This document shows, piece by piece, positions 33,268-44,886 of a DNA stretch of 64,000 bases. Position numbers and translations under genes: made by a program. Numbering within the stretch: the stretch's first letter is position 1; every line of letters starts with the position of its first letter. The DNA is from Galdieria partita. Taxonomy: Eukaryota; Rhodophyta; Bangiophyceae; Galdieriales; Galdieriaceae. The stretch covers positions 1-64,000 of the forward strand of contig BQMJ01000012.1 in the NCBI GenBank assembly GCA_025991245.1, read 5' to 3'. Under the pieces are notes generated by a model. The model saw only the letters and a list, made by a program, of their open reading frames with translations, searched no databases and was not told the DNA's origin.

Positions 33268-35272
33268 ATGTTTCGAGATTGGATAAAGCCTGACAAAGTC
33301 ACTCGAATGTCTACTGTTTGTCGTTCCTTTTTAGGAGTTTTATTAAGCTTTTTAGCTGTGCCTTTACCTTTTATTTCCGCAAGGAGATCGGATTGTATAA
33401 TGATTAGACAAGAAGATGTTATATCCTTGCAAACAATGTTCAGTTTTCTTCATTTGGATCTCTTTTCAGAAGAAACTGTAAAGTATTTGATGCCAATATG
33501 GAGTACAATAAATAGTCAGTTTTAAAACTACTTTTCCTAGTCATCGTGAAGAACACCATTGGTTCTTCAAACAATTGTATGACTGTGCAGTGGTATTCGT
33601 TATTATATTATTGATTGATAGATGTGAAAAAAATTGGAATAGTTTTTGTGATATTTCAGAGGATGAAATAAAAAAGGAAAGTGGAGAAAATGATTTCAAA
33701 TCGTTCTCTGACAGTGACTCTCTCTCTCTCGTATGATAAAAGAATTAAGTATTTCTGTTTCTTCTATGCTTTTTTGCAATTATTTTAGAATTTTGTATTC
33801 CAACGAGAGAGACTATGTTTGATACTTTTGAGTCATTCTAAATAATGTTCTGGGCATTGAGGAACATTTTGATTTTTGCTATCTGAACTGTTCGAGCCAT
33901 GAACAAGACAAAGACGGACAAACAATTCTTAGCCAAGCTGGAGAAACATTGTTCAAGTTGGTCTGTCGAAAGACTGTTTTGAAGGACACCAAAAGTTACT
34001 ATCGAAAATTCACTCCTATTCGTTTTATTTGAATTTCGTTTTCGTCGACATGTGGTAGTTTCAAATGTGCGAATATATTTACTCTTTACGTTCGATGGTG
34101 TTTCTGTTCCAAACTAGAAGAATTGAGTATATTTCGACATGGTTTTGTAGAACATATATCAATAGAATCTAGTACACGTTAGCAGCTTCAAGGTGGATCC
34201 TATTCTCAAGTATGTTTCAGCATTTGGTTCGACAGTGATTGGAATCAATACTTGTAGCGAAGAAGCTTTTTACTCTTGGAAAATATTTTTTGAAAAGTAT
34301 TTATCAAAAGATGGAATATTTGTTCCATTCGACAGACCTGATGTTCTTATTCGAGTGGCAGATGTGAAAAACAATTCTTTTCTTGTTATTCAAGATGAAT
34401 CTTCTTCAGAGCAAACACCTATGGAGACTGAAACCACCAAGGAGAGAGTATATTTGATAGGCATTGCATTGAAATGTTTTCAGTTGTCAAGTTCTGGTGT
34501 TGGTCGCTCAATGATTAAGGAAGAAGTTGCTAAATTTTTACATCCAGTGGAGTCACAGCTTGAATTGGAACAGAACAATTTAAAAGCCATTCAGTTGATT
34601 GTAACCGACAAGTATACTGAAGAAGTTTCCAGATAATTTAGTGATAATCAGAATTGGATATTGAATAGTGGAGTTTATTATGAAGACAATAATAATAATA
34701 TTGTTTACAGTTCTATCAACTCTGAGATACAACCACAGAATATACGAGAAGAATGGTTATGGATACCTCCTCATTGTGAAATTGTAGTATGTTCAACAAC
34801 ATCTTTGCGAACTTTTTTAGGTTGCAAGACTAGTAGAGATATTGAAAGAGTGTTTGGAGACAATCCTGGATGGTTGGAACAACTGAAACCACTTTCTGAT
34901 TTGTTGAGCAATTCTTTTGTAGATTTATTAAGACGTATTCCACTTGAAGAATATGAAAGGAATAGTGGAATGATGGAAAGAAGAAATACTTGTCCAAGGA
35001 TGGATATGAATGTGATGCAAGTAGAAGAAACGAGAAGAGAAGAAACTGTTGCCGCACCCAGTTCTATGAGTTCTTCATTTGATTGGAATACTTTTCTTCT
35101 TCATCAGGTGGGACTTGATGAGAATCGAGTCCACACATATATTTCGAAGCTTCCGCGTCTTCCGGTGTCTGTTCTAAAATATATCACCTTTCAAGATTTA
35201 AAGCATATTGGAATCAAAGACGAAGATATTGTGAAAATTTTGTTCAGATTGCAAGGAGTTTCAACAGAGTAG
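33268..35272 (+). pseudogene. Family A-like C-terminal module fused to SAM-like domain, decayed
   Basis: From about 34193 the sequence resembles the C-terminal module of family A: WKIFFEKYL, GIFVPFDRPDVLIRV, IGIALKCFQ (the xAxK position), KEEVAKFLHPVESQL, then IPPHCEIVVCS. It ends in about 55 residues that look like a SAM domain (FLLHQVGL..., ITFQDLKHIGIKDEDIVKIL), which the other members do not have. No P-loop part is present. Upstream (33268-33730) an open stretch includes MSTVCRSFLGVLLSFLAVPL, signal-peptide-like, and at least one plausible 59-base intron (33731-33789). The module is interrupted by at least one stop and the upstream exons do not join cleanly, so it is probably a pseudogene. 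How the upstream part relates to the rest is uncertain. Confidence 0.55.
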
Positions 35273-38200
35273 AGGTCTTGCGTATTCATTAGCCAATTTG
35301 AATCTTTTTTATATTTGTGAGTATTAAGCGCATTGTACATTATACTCTCTCCCACTTTTAGAATAAAAACTATTTCGTTAAAGAGCACTGGCTGAAAGCG
35401 AAGTTTTGTACATACTCGTAACCAAAGCTATTCGATAGATGAACCATAACGACTATTTTAAAGTAGGGTAGTTTGGAAAACTGGGTTGCCTTGTGTTTCT
35501 AAAGCTGCAACTCACTTTTGAAGTGTTGTACTCAAGTGGTTTTTTCGAAACTTTTGCTGTCGTGGGAGCACTAGAGCAGCGAAATGAAAGCTTCTAGTTT
35601 GACCATCAGGAGAGCTAAAAGAGAAGAAATTTGTTTCATAAAACTCAAAAACATAGGATTGAAATAATTCAGCTGCTTCAACCAAAAGAAACTGCTTTGG
35701 TCTCATAAGACAGTTTGACAGTGTTGAGAACAAGTGACACATTCTCACAAATCTTCATAGAGGCTGCTTACGAGTTTGTTTTCTATGTTGCAATAATAGT
35801 ATTTTAAAACACCAACTCATAGCTTCTCAATATTGAATTGCTGTGAAGCACAATCCAATGTCAATAATGCTTGCACCGCTGTTTTACATTTATATGTTGG
35901 AAATGACTCGCTCCATGAAAGATAATCTACAGAACACACTTGTAGCACAAAAAAAGCATAGCGAATATAGAAGAAAAGATACTTCAAGTCCAATACTTTG
36001 AAACACTACTCAAGTAGCCTTAAAATAAGATGAATTTGTCATATAACTGTAGTATCGACATTTCAACAAGGTATTGTTCCTCAAATAATGATTTTCTTCT
36101 TTTGTAAATAGAAAATTCATTGAAAACTCAGTTTTGGAGTTTGTGAAAGTTGAAGTTTGAGTCACAGAACCAATCAAATAGCCATTGGAAGATAGTTATT
36201 GAAACAATGTCAAAGTTGAATGTCCCCGTTAGACAAGCTTTGTCAGTCGCTAAGGTCTTATAAGCAAGTAGTTGGGTTTTGAAAACAATCTGTTACACAA
36301 GTTGCTCGATAGCTATTTTTGGCCGTTTTTATGTTGGATACTTGGAGATTTTTAGCGGTAATGTTCTGTTTGGAACTGCTTCTTTGTCTCTCAACTCTTC
36401 TTTGTAAACTTTTCTTATCTTAAAAAATATTTACAGTTTATGTACGACTATTTTTGTGTATTTGTGCGAACCATTTGAAATTGGATTGAATTCTTAAAAT
36501 CGAAACACATTTTCTAGCTTTAACTAGTTGTTTTCCTGGTTTTCCTTTCTAGTTTCAATACTGTCCCTTGCAATGAAGGTTATTAGTTACATCCTTACAT
36601 GAACAAGTACACAACTTACCTTTTGGTATCTTTTTTAATGCCAAAATATTTCACATATTCATAGAGAAGATTTGCAATTTGTCTTTTCATCAACTAGCAA
36701 CAAAAATTTGAATTTGACATTGCAAAGCAATTTTGATATTTGATCGAAATTCCTTGTGCAACTGAAAAATTTTACGAATTTGTGTAATTTTTCCCGAGTT
36801 TTTCGTATCAAGAACTTGTTGCTGAAATCCATTGGATTCAATTTGCTTAGACTGTTTTCAAACATATCCGTTTACAGAGTTCATAAGAAAGGGGTTGGTA
36901 TGAATACGGAATAGTCCAATTCTCTTCATAATCATAGATTCGTGTTCAAAGGAGGTATCGTTACTTCATGGAAACAAAGAAGATGTTCATACCAGCACTG
37001 TCACTTTCTAAGATATTAGACTGCAGAGCTGTGCGTAAAGAAAGAACGAATAAATAAGAGCATATACAAAAGATCGGCAAACCCTATTATTTGTAGATCT
37101 ATAGGAGAGCCTTCAAGAGTTCCCTTTGAAGCAGCGAAGACAAACTAGATGATTTCTTCTAAAGGGATAAAACCAATAATTGCCTGAAATGTATATTAAA
37201 AAGTAAAACAAACTTTACAGCAAGTTGAGACAATTCCCTGTACATTCTTCATCACTTAAAATTCCGATGTATCTAAGACAATGTCATTCACCATAACTTG
37301 GATGTGAATATTCAAGTGAGTGATGTTGTCTACTAGCTCAAACAACCCACATGGGCCTATAAAGATTGCAGAGAGAAAAATGGTATTCAAGAATCATATC
37401 ATAACGAGGTAAAATTACCACTGGAAGATTCAATACTCTACTATGATAGCCCAAAAATGGCGCAATGCATGAAGAGGCCACGCTGAAGCTCTAGCGACGC
37501 TCGAAAGGAAAATTTCATTATGTTATTCATAATGAGCAAATTTGAAGATTTTACTACAATTTGAACAGCTCCTGATAATCTCTGCCAAAATCATGCATTT
37601 CCCAACTCCACCGACTTCAACAACAACTTCAACAAGCTCTTTGAAGGGACATTTCCGACTAGAATTTTCCAATCGTAGCACTTTTGTCTGAAGACATTTA
37701 ACAGAAAAACTTTTGTTCCTCCAAAGTACTGAACAAATCAATCCAAGTCCAAAAGTGGCAGGCAAATTGAGTACGATTCTGTTTCCTACACGTCCTAAAA
37801 TTGGAAGGACTCAAGACGTCTTTTGATTTCCCAGTTGTTATCAAGCTAACAGCTTCGTTCCAAGTCTCGAAATTTCTTGGCGGTAAAGTTCCAGAGCCAA
37901 AAGTGGACTCCGAACTTTCGGTTTCCACAATTCAGAAACTTCTGAATCAAACTAGATAGAGATGCCATCATAAATGAAGGGATACTCCGCAAGCCATTTA
38001 TTGACAAACCCCGGCGACATCTATAACACTTGCATCTTTAAACAAGTCTTGTGGTGCCACAGTATTTTCCTCTTAAAAGCCCTTAGGAGTTGAGGTTTGT
38101 GAATTCCGACGTCTTCCGGAGGAATAAACTGATGGGACAATATTGGATTTTGTTTTCAAATGCTGCAGATACTTGATTCTTCCTCTAGCATCTCAATGCG

Positions 38201-38600
38201 GGAGTGTCAAACGTAAGTTGTTTTGTTGCGAAATGTCTGTGTTACTGAAACATTTTCATCGTAATTCATTTGAAGATAAATGTATTCAGAAATGACAGGT
38301 TATGTGATAGCAAGAAGATGCTATTAGTATCTTGTTTAAATTCAGTAAGTTGATTGGTCTTCAAGTCCGATAGATGCAAAACATGGAGAATACCCACTTA
38401 CTTTGGAAACCTACCTTGAGTATGTTCTTTATCCATGAAGAAGATGTATCTAGATGGAAAATGCTTCATCAACTTTTTATTGCATTATTTTTAGGAAAAC
38501 AAACTGATACAACAAATGCAAGAATTCAGGCAAGTCAAACAACCAGACAACGTGCTTAGTTAGCTTAGTGATTCAATAGAATCTCGTTGGACCTCCTTCA
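35273..38600. other. Gene-poor stretch, no supportable gene
   Basis: 3.3 kb without a gene I can defend. Reverse-strand frames at 37523-37765 (containing VEVGGVGKCMIL, P-loop-like) and 37698-37928 (containing TFGSGT) hint at a decayed NTPase relic. The fragments are short and lack any second motif. Other frames (35512-35748, 36659-36865) show no domain. Confidence 0.4.
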
Positions 38601-38607
38601 TGCTTGG

Positions 38608-39158
38608 TTATCGAAGAATATAGTAATGAACTGCTTCTTTGGCCTCAAGAAGATGCTTTTTGGCCAAACCAACATATCCTTCGTTGAATAAATCTCTTGT
38701 ATCTTCCAACTGTAATCCTTTGGTTTCAGGAAGAAAGATAAAGGGGAAGATCCAAAAGAACAAAGAAACACCAACATAAAAATAAAATGTACCTTGAATG
38801 GTAAAGACTGCAACTTGTTTGGAGAATAAAAGAGTGGACAGTTCTAAAGAACCCAGAAGCAAGGCAGAAGCCCCTGCCATTCCGTAGTTACATGGAGCTC
38901 ATAGATTTCATCATGAGTAACCCATGAAACAGGAGATATTCTCATTTGAAAACCTAGATAGAAGATAAGCATGCCTATCATAAATCCTGCAGCACGTTGG
39001 CTTGTATTGGAGACATAGATACTGGAGCCAGCAACAAGTTCTCCAACCATAAAAATAGGAAAACTTATTAGTAGCATGGCTCTTCTTCCATAGCGGTCTA
39101 GCCAATAGAAAGTACAAAGGGTCCAACAAAAACTCCAGAATCCAATTGGCATCTGCAC
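38608..39158 (-). pseudogene. Sugar/polyol MFS transporter, C-terminal half only
   Basis: Reverse-strand relic of the major facilitator superfamily sugar-porter family. The first frame (39158 down to about 38885) holds WLDRYGRRAMLLI, the conserved D-R-x-G-R-R loop, and ISPVSWVTHDEIYEL, the family P-x-x-W-x-x-x-x-E-I motif. The second frame (about 38885 to 38608) continues GMAGASALLLGS and ends with FLPETKGLQLEDTRDLF, matching the PETKG signature at the end of the last membrane segment. The two parts are in different frames near 38.88 kb, and the N-terminal half (first six membrane segments) is missing. By family knowledge the intact protein would take up hexoses or polyols by proton symport; Galdieria has many such transporters. 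This copy is almost certainly dead. Confidence 0.8.
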
Positions 39159-41855
39159 ATAATGTGACTCATGACTGGTTCAACCAAGTGATTTCGTTGT
39201 GCTGGCAAGATCATAATTATTTATCAATTTCACGAGCTTAAGATATCATCTCAATTCGTTTTCGTTAGATATTTTCCAAAGAGAAAAAGTCAAGAAGTTT
39301 ATGGAAATTAGGTTTGGCGACTATATACATATCGTTTTGGTTCTCCTAAAGGAAGAACCTTGTCTGTCAAGGAGTTGCTATAATAGTACTGTATGAGGAG
39401 ACCTTTGATAAGCCTGGAAGAAGAGAGAGAAAATCTCAAGCCATAATTCGGCTCTTAGATTGTTTCAAGTCTCTCTTGGAATAAGTGTCCCAAAATTTTC
39501 AGAGAACTCGAGAACAGAGGAAACTACAAAGGAGAGAACAAAGGAGTTGGAACTATGCAAGGTTAACAAGGGCACATCAAAGTCCGAAATGCTATTTCAG
39601 AGGAAATTCTATAGTGGTTCTGTCTTGCTCTTCACTTTGCTATATGAGAGAGAAGATAACCACAAGGGCTTCTTGACCAAATAGGCTAGGAAGCTATCTT
39701 CTTCACCACAACTCTATGGAAGACTCTCGGAATCACTAAGTTTGAACCAGACACGTAGATTGGGACTACAGAGAAATCTTTTGAGAAAGTATATGATATG
39801 AGATTATCAGACTGGGAAACATATGCAATTTGTGACACGGTAGCTAAGATTTTCTTGTGTTTCTTTGGCATACCCAATTACAATGCTGTTTTTACCTCTT
39901 CAAAGGCTCTCCAGTTCTAGTCATGATAGATGTAAATTCTGAACATTAGGCTTCAAAGAGAGTAAAATACACAAGAAACATTCTCATGGAATTTTTACAT
40001 ATATGGGTCCAGTTCTATTAGTAGATTCAATGTAAATCGTTCCCAAACCCTGAGATGAAATCCAGTCCATATTTCAGAAATTTGATTCTTGGGTACTTGT
40101 AAAATTCAGAGATTCTTGAAGTATATGTCATTTAGTTCTAACAGATGTGATGATACTGTGGGATGAATCAGCAAGAATATATGGGCCACTTGAAATGTTG
40201 AAGATTCTCATTCCGGTTGTAACTCTTTTAAAAAACACATCGAATACTAGGCTCGTCACGATTGACACTTGAAAAGACTGAATTCGAAACCAACTGACTC
40301 AAGTTGACAGGATCAGCATAATAAATCAATGTCTATATGATACAAATTATTCTTGACAAGGAGCGCACAGTAGAAATGTAACTGATGTAACGTATCTCAA
40401 ACGCTTTAGCTGATGCTAAGCACATTCATAGCCTCGAAACCAAGAAACAATATTCACTCTAATGGTAAGCAAAGTTCTGTTCCATCGATGTCTTTATCAT
40501 TTCGTGATTCCAAAGATCAACATGCACCACAAGAAAAGCATAGTTTTTGGAAAAAGGTATTCATAAAGCAAACAGAATGTTCGATTGCATATGAAGAACG
40601 AAGAAGGTTTACTCAAGAATTTATATAGAGTACGGAAACTATTGTAGGCTTTATTCAGAGAGACTATGGAGTTTACATACGAAAGACTCGACGACACCAG
40701 ATAGTAATTTCTCTAAACCAGGTCCAAAGGTTACATGAAAAGTCAGGTGAACCTGAAGAGAGGAATGCTGTTCTTGGACAATAAAAATATGTATTTCCGT
40801 ATAGTTATATTTTCACAAGAAGGTTCAACATGCTAATAGTGATACTATCCATAGATTATTGTCCCAAAAAACTCCCATTTCAACACTTGATCACTTCCTG
40901 CTTATTTGATAGCCTAGAGGTTACTCATCGATGAGCTAGGCCAACTCTGTTTGAAGGCATTGGATATCATGTAGATGTTGTATATTTGAATGGGCTACGT
41001 CTAAAATGCTTTCATCTTCGATGTAGAAACAGTAGTCAAAATCTTTGTGCAATAGTGTTGCCTGAGTTATGAACCTGGAGATGGTGCAGTTAGCAACGTT
41101 CAAAGAAAATCTAAATGAATAAAGAAACATTCGCAGTAGCAAAAGCAGGTTAATATGGATCTGTTTGAGACCAAGAACTATCATTTGTAGTTTATGACAT
41201 TGACATCCTTAAATCCATTCCTAGGTTTAGCCCCTATTTAAGAATGGTGCCTTGACAAGAGCTGCTACACGATACTTGCGATGATGAGGGGAACGAAATG
41301 ATCATCATATTGAAACAAGTGAGAATGGTCACAATGCATATTGTCCTTGGAACTAAGAAATCAACTGCAACAAGAACACTAAGATAGTTGCATCTCTAAT
41401 CTTCAAGGAGACCACGTTCATGGAATAACTATATTTGTAGTAAATGAAGGAGGCTTTTCAAATGTTTTTGAGATGTTTTTTATCCTGTGATTCGTAAAAA
41501 TGCATATTGAATGATGTAAAAAGAGGAAGATACGCTTGAATGCATATATGATGGGGATACAACATTCGAACAATTCTAGAAAGAACGAATAAAAAGTCTC
41601 GTATGTATCACTGATGGATTAATGACTACACAGAATATATCGTTCTGAATGAAAGCATTTTCCCTCAACACACATATTTTGAGCAAGAAGCTTTAGGAGT
41701 TTCTCTCAAAAAAACTAACAAAACACCGCAAATACTTTTAGGATTCAGAGTCCAACTTGAAATTGAGCTCAACCGACGAATTTCCATAAAGGGCCTTTGC
41801 CCCATGTCATTGAGACTAGACACTTATGAATAACAACTGAGAGATTAAGCATTCC

Positions 41856-41897
<42 letters not shown>

Positions 41898-42150
41898 GAT
41901 ATACAGATATGCAGCTGATAGCCGAGTGTCGAGTAGAGCTTTTATCGGTATAATGTCTTGTCCTATATATAGAAAAGGTTTTGTTCCCAACTCAAACACT
42001 TTTATTACTAAAAGTTGACCCCAGCTCTTGTTTTTCAAAGAGCTTCTTTCAACAAATTACAATGATATTCAATGGCTTCACTTTCATCTTTCTTCAAATC
42101 ACCTCGCTCTCAATACGACTGGCAATCAAATTAATAAATAATCACAGTAT
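39159..42150. other. Gene-poor stretch, no supportable gene
   Basis: 3 kb with only short, inconsistent open frames on both strands (for example 39485-39676, 40413-40628, 40936-41184). A few fragments vaguely recall an old retroelement but are too weak to assign. An (AT)18 microsatellite lies at 41859-41894. Confidence 0.4.
41859..41894. repeat. (AT)18 microsatellite
   Basis: Thirty-six bases of uninterrupted AT dinucleotide, 257 bases downstream of the stop codon of the LRR-RING gene. Likely length-variable. Confidence 0.95.
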
Positions 42151-44886
42151 TCAGAATACTTTGTCGCATTCTTTCTCGATATGAACTTTCCAAGAAAACC
42201 ATGTGGAAAAGAAACTATGACATGCATTACATACCTTAGGAGCTAATGCACACTCGTGAGCAATATGAGCAAAAAGCAGCGACGATGGAACACCACAATG
42301 ACAATAATCACAAAGTATAAGATGATCACTACAATTTCCATAATGTGAACCAAAAAATTCTGATCTCTTCATTTCTAAATGGCATGAACTGCATTCACCC
42401 ATTTCATTTGGACATTGCTGTTTATGACTCTGTTCATAATCTATCAAAGCTCCTTGCCAACCACATGAATGAGGACATTGAAGACGTAGTTTCAAGATAA
42501 CTTTCTCTGCAAATGGTGAGACTTTCCAATCAGGACAAACTGTTCGACAGGTTGGACAACTTGATTCGGTCCAATTTTCGATACAATCTTTGCAAAAAAC
42601 ATGACTACAATTCTCTGAACAACAAGGATCAGTACAAATAGAGCGACAAATAGCACAAACATAATCTTCGGTTTCAAAATACTTTGGTTGCGTTCTAACG
42701 TTCACTGAGTTGGAAGTTTTTGCTATGAAATAGGTCATCATTTCAAAAGGTGGATACATAGGGATATGAGAACTTGACTCTTGTTGTTCAAGTCGTCGAT
42801 GTTGCATAAATAAAATAAACAATAAATTCATCTCTTTCAAACCAGTATTCTTATATTCTAAATAACTTTGGTTTAAGCAAGAAGCATCTTTCAATGATGA
42901 ACGAAGATGTTGTGCTGTCCTATTGGTTTTCAAAGTAGATTGACCTGAACTTCTGTTGAGATTGGAAGCATTCGCTTCTTCTTCCAACTCGCATCGTCTA
43001 CGCTTTAAGTCCCGATCAATTTCAAAAGCAAGTCTTTCTCCGAATGTACGATCATTTCCATGAATGTTCAATTCAGTCAATGTCTGATTCTCTTTCAATG
43101 CTTCACTTAGATATATGACACCTTCGGATGTAATATTATTGTAGCCAATATCCAATATAGTCAATGTATGATTCTCTTTCAATGCTTCACTTAGATATTT
43201 GGCACCTTCGGATGTAATGTAATTTCCACTAATACTCAATGCAGTCAATGTATGATTCTCTTTTAGTGCTTCACTTAGATATTTGGCACCTTCGGATGTA
43301 ATATTATTTCCATACATATCCAATGCAGTCAATGTATGATTCTCTTTTAGTGCTTCACTTAGATATTTGGCACCTTCGGATGTAATACTATTTCTGGCAA
43401 TATTCAATTCATCCAGTGTATGATTCTCTTTTAGTGCTTCACTTAGATATTTGGCACCTTCGGATTTAATATCATTTCCATACATATCCAATGCTGTCAA
43501 TGTATGATTCTCTTTTAGTGCTTCACTTAGATATTTGGCACCTTCGGATGTAATGTAATTTGTACCAATACCCAAGTAAGTCAATGTCTGATTCTCTTTC
43601 AATGCTTCACTTAGATATTTGGCACCTTCGGATGTAATATTATTTGTACCAATATCTAATTCAGTCAATGTCTGATTCTCTTTCAACCCTTCACTTAGAA
43701 ATTCGGCACCGTCGGGTGTAATATTATTTCTGGCAATATACAATTTAGTCAATGTATGATTCTCTTTCAATGCTTCACTTAGATATTTGGCACCTTTGGG
43801 TGTAATATCATTTCCACCAATATCCAATTTAATCAAGGTATGATTCTGTTTCAACGCTTCACTTAGATACTTGGCACCTTCGGATGTAATATAATTGTTG
43901 TGAAAATCTAATTCAGTCAATGTATGATTCTCTTTTAGTGCTTCACTTAGATATTTCACTCCATTTAGATCAATCATTCGGCAAGCTAGATCGAGACTAG
44001 TTTCAAGAGTCATCCAAAGAGGCTCAAAGGGAACATCACTGGTAGGCGATAATTGCAGAATCAAATAATCAAAGAAAGCTTTCAAATGTACTCGTTTTCT
44101 TTGCAGAAAATCTAAAATATCTGAAAACTGAGGCAGTCTCCATTGCATATCGAAAATAGCATAACAACTTTGAAGAGAAGCATCCTCCAAAATTTTCAAC
44201 AGCATCAATAGTTGTGGATTGGATATGGTTCTACACGTCATTGCCAATGACTTGAGAGTTGAAATACAACGAAAACTATCGACCAATGTAGACCAAGTGT
44301 TGGATAAGTCAAACCTGTCCAAGTCAATATAAAGAAATGAGGAACAATGGCCTTTTCGAAATAGAAAAGATAACAATTCAAGTATAATATAACTGTCAGT
44401 ATCATCAACTTGAAGAAAAAGTATGTTACTAGTAACTGAGCTTGGAATTTGTTCGATAACTTCACAGAGTTGAACAATATCCGTTTCCAAAAAGCAAGTG
44501 ACCACATATTCAAACAAAGTTGGATATTGAGTAATACCAGCTTCAAGTTGACCACGAAGACCTGAAGAACGAGTCTTTAGGAGGCTCAAGTTGATAAACT
44601 TGAACTTTTCTAGCATCAAGTTTCTACAGTTATCATTCACCTTGTTCAGGAGCTGAAGAAAATTTGGGTTGGTTCTATACTCAAAGTTTGCAGCTTCTAT
44701 TGGAGAGTTTCCAAGAAGAAAGTTAAAAATAGCTTCTCTTAAAGAGTCAGAAATCTCAAAGTTGAAAGCGTTATTCGTCGACGTCGAACCTCTGATATTC
44801 TGAAAAGTAGACTTTTCTTCGTTTGGGCTCAAGGAAGGAGGTGTTGACTGAGTGCTTTTAGTAGTATCACGAGTCTCTGTTTCCAT
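42151..44886 (-). CDS. LRR-RING-TRAF zinc-finger protein, putative E3 ubiquitin ligase
   Basis: Single exon, 911 aa, ATG at 44884-44886. Residues 1-300 are unrecognised, partly helical, starting with a Ser/Thr-rich tail. Residues about 305-613 are eleven leucine-rich repeats of 28 aa with the ribonuclease-inhibitor/NLR-type consensus (AKYLSEALKENHTLTxL). After a charged linker comes a RING finger at about 744-780 (CAIC...CSHVFCKDCIENW...CPTCRT), with all zinc ligands visible. TRAF-type zinc fingers follow to the end (CPHSCGW, CPNEMGECSSCH, CDYCHCGV, CNACHSFF...HIEKEC). RING plus TRAF fingers implies E2-dependent ubiquitin ligase activity, with the LRR as target-binding surface; the target is unknown. 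No NACHT/NB-ARC domain, so it is not a full NLR. The DNA repeats inside are nearly identical, suggesting ongoing repeat turnover. Confidence 0.85.
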   Translation of the reverse strand: METETRDTTKSTQSTPPSLSPNEEKSTFQNIRGSTSTNNAFNFEISDSLREAIFNFLLGNSPIEAANFEYRTNPNFLQLLNKVNDNCRNLMLEKFKFINLSLLKTRSSGLRGQLEAGITQYPTLFEYVVTCFLETDIVQLCEVIEQIPSSVTSNILFLQVDDTDSYIILELLSFLFRKGHCSSFLYIDLDRFDLSNTWSTLVDSFRCISTLKSLAMTCRTISNPQLLMLLKILEDASLQSCYAIFDMQWRLPQFSDILDFLQRKRVHLKAFFDYLILQLSPTSDVPFEPLWMTLETSLDLACRMIDLNGVKYLSEALKENHTLTELDFHNNYITSEGAKYLSEALKQNHTLIKLDIGGNDITPKGAKYLSEALKENHTLTKLYIARNNITPDGAEFLSEGLKENQTLTELDIGTNNITSEGAKYLSEALKENQTLTYLGIGTNYITSEGAKYLSEALKENHTLTALDMYGNDIKSEGAKYLSEALKENHTLDELNIARNSITSEGAKYLSEALKENHTLTALDMYGNNITSEGAKYLSEALKENHTLTALSISGNYITSEGAKYLSEALKENHTLTILDIGYNNITSEGVIYLSEALKENQTLTELNIHGNDRTFGERLAFEIDRDLKRRRCELEEEANASNLNRSSGQSTLKTNRTAQHLRSSLKDASCLNQSYLEYKNTGLKEMNLLFILFMQHRRLEQQESSSHIPMYPPFEMMTYFIAKTSNSVNVRTQPKYFETEDYVCAICRSICTDPCCSENCSHVFCKDCIENWTESSCPTCRTVCPDWKVSPFAEKVILKLRLQCPHSCGWQGALIDYEQSHKQQCPNEMGECSSCHLEMKRSEFFGSHYGNCSDHLILCDYCHCGVPSSLLFAHIAHECALAPKVCNACHSFFSTWFSWKVHIEKECDKVF
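43050..43965 (-). repeat. Tandem 84-bp repeats coding the LRRs
   Basis: About eleven consecutive 84-bp units, each coding one 28-residue LRR. The segments ttcacttagatatttggcac and cttcggatgtaat recur almost unchanged. Differences cluster in the codons for the exposed beta-strand positions (for example LDMYGN, LNIARN, LDIGTN), while the helix part ALKENHTLT is nearly constant. Confidence 0.9.

Noticed and set aside
37523-37928. Reverse frames with GGVGK and FGSG motifs that recall the NTPase families.
   Set aside because: Only single short motifs, no second NTPase motif and no extended similarity to the genes at 19-32 kb.
39440-41700. Possible remnant of a Ty1/copia-like element (scattered fragments, one weakly zinc-knuckle-like).
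   Set aside because: No protease, integrase or reverse-transcriptase signature could be followed and no terminal repeats were seen; too weak to call.
43050-43965. Regular 84-bp repeats considered as a CRISPR-like or satellite array.
   Set aside because: They lie in frame inside a coding sequence and each encodes one leucine-rich repeat.
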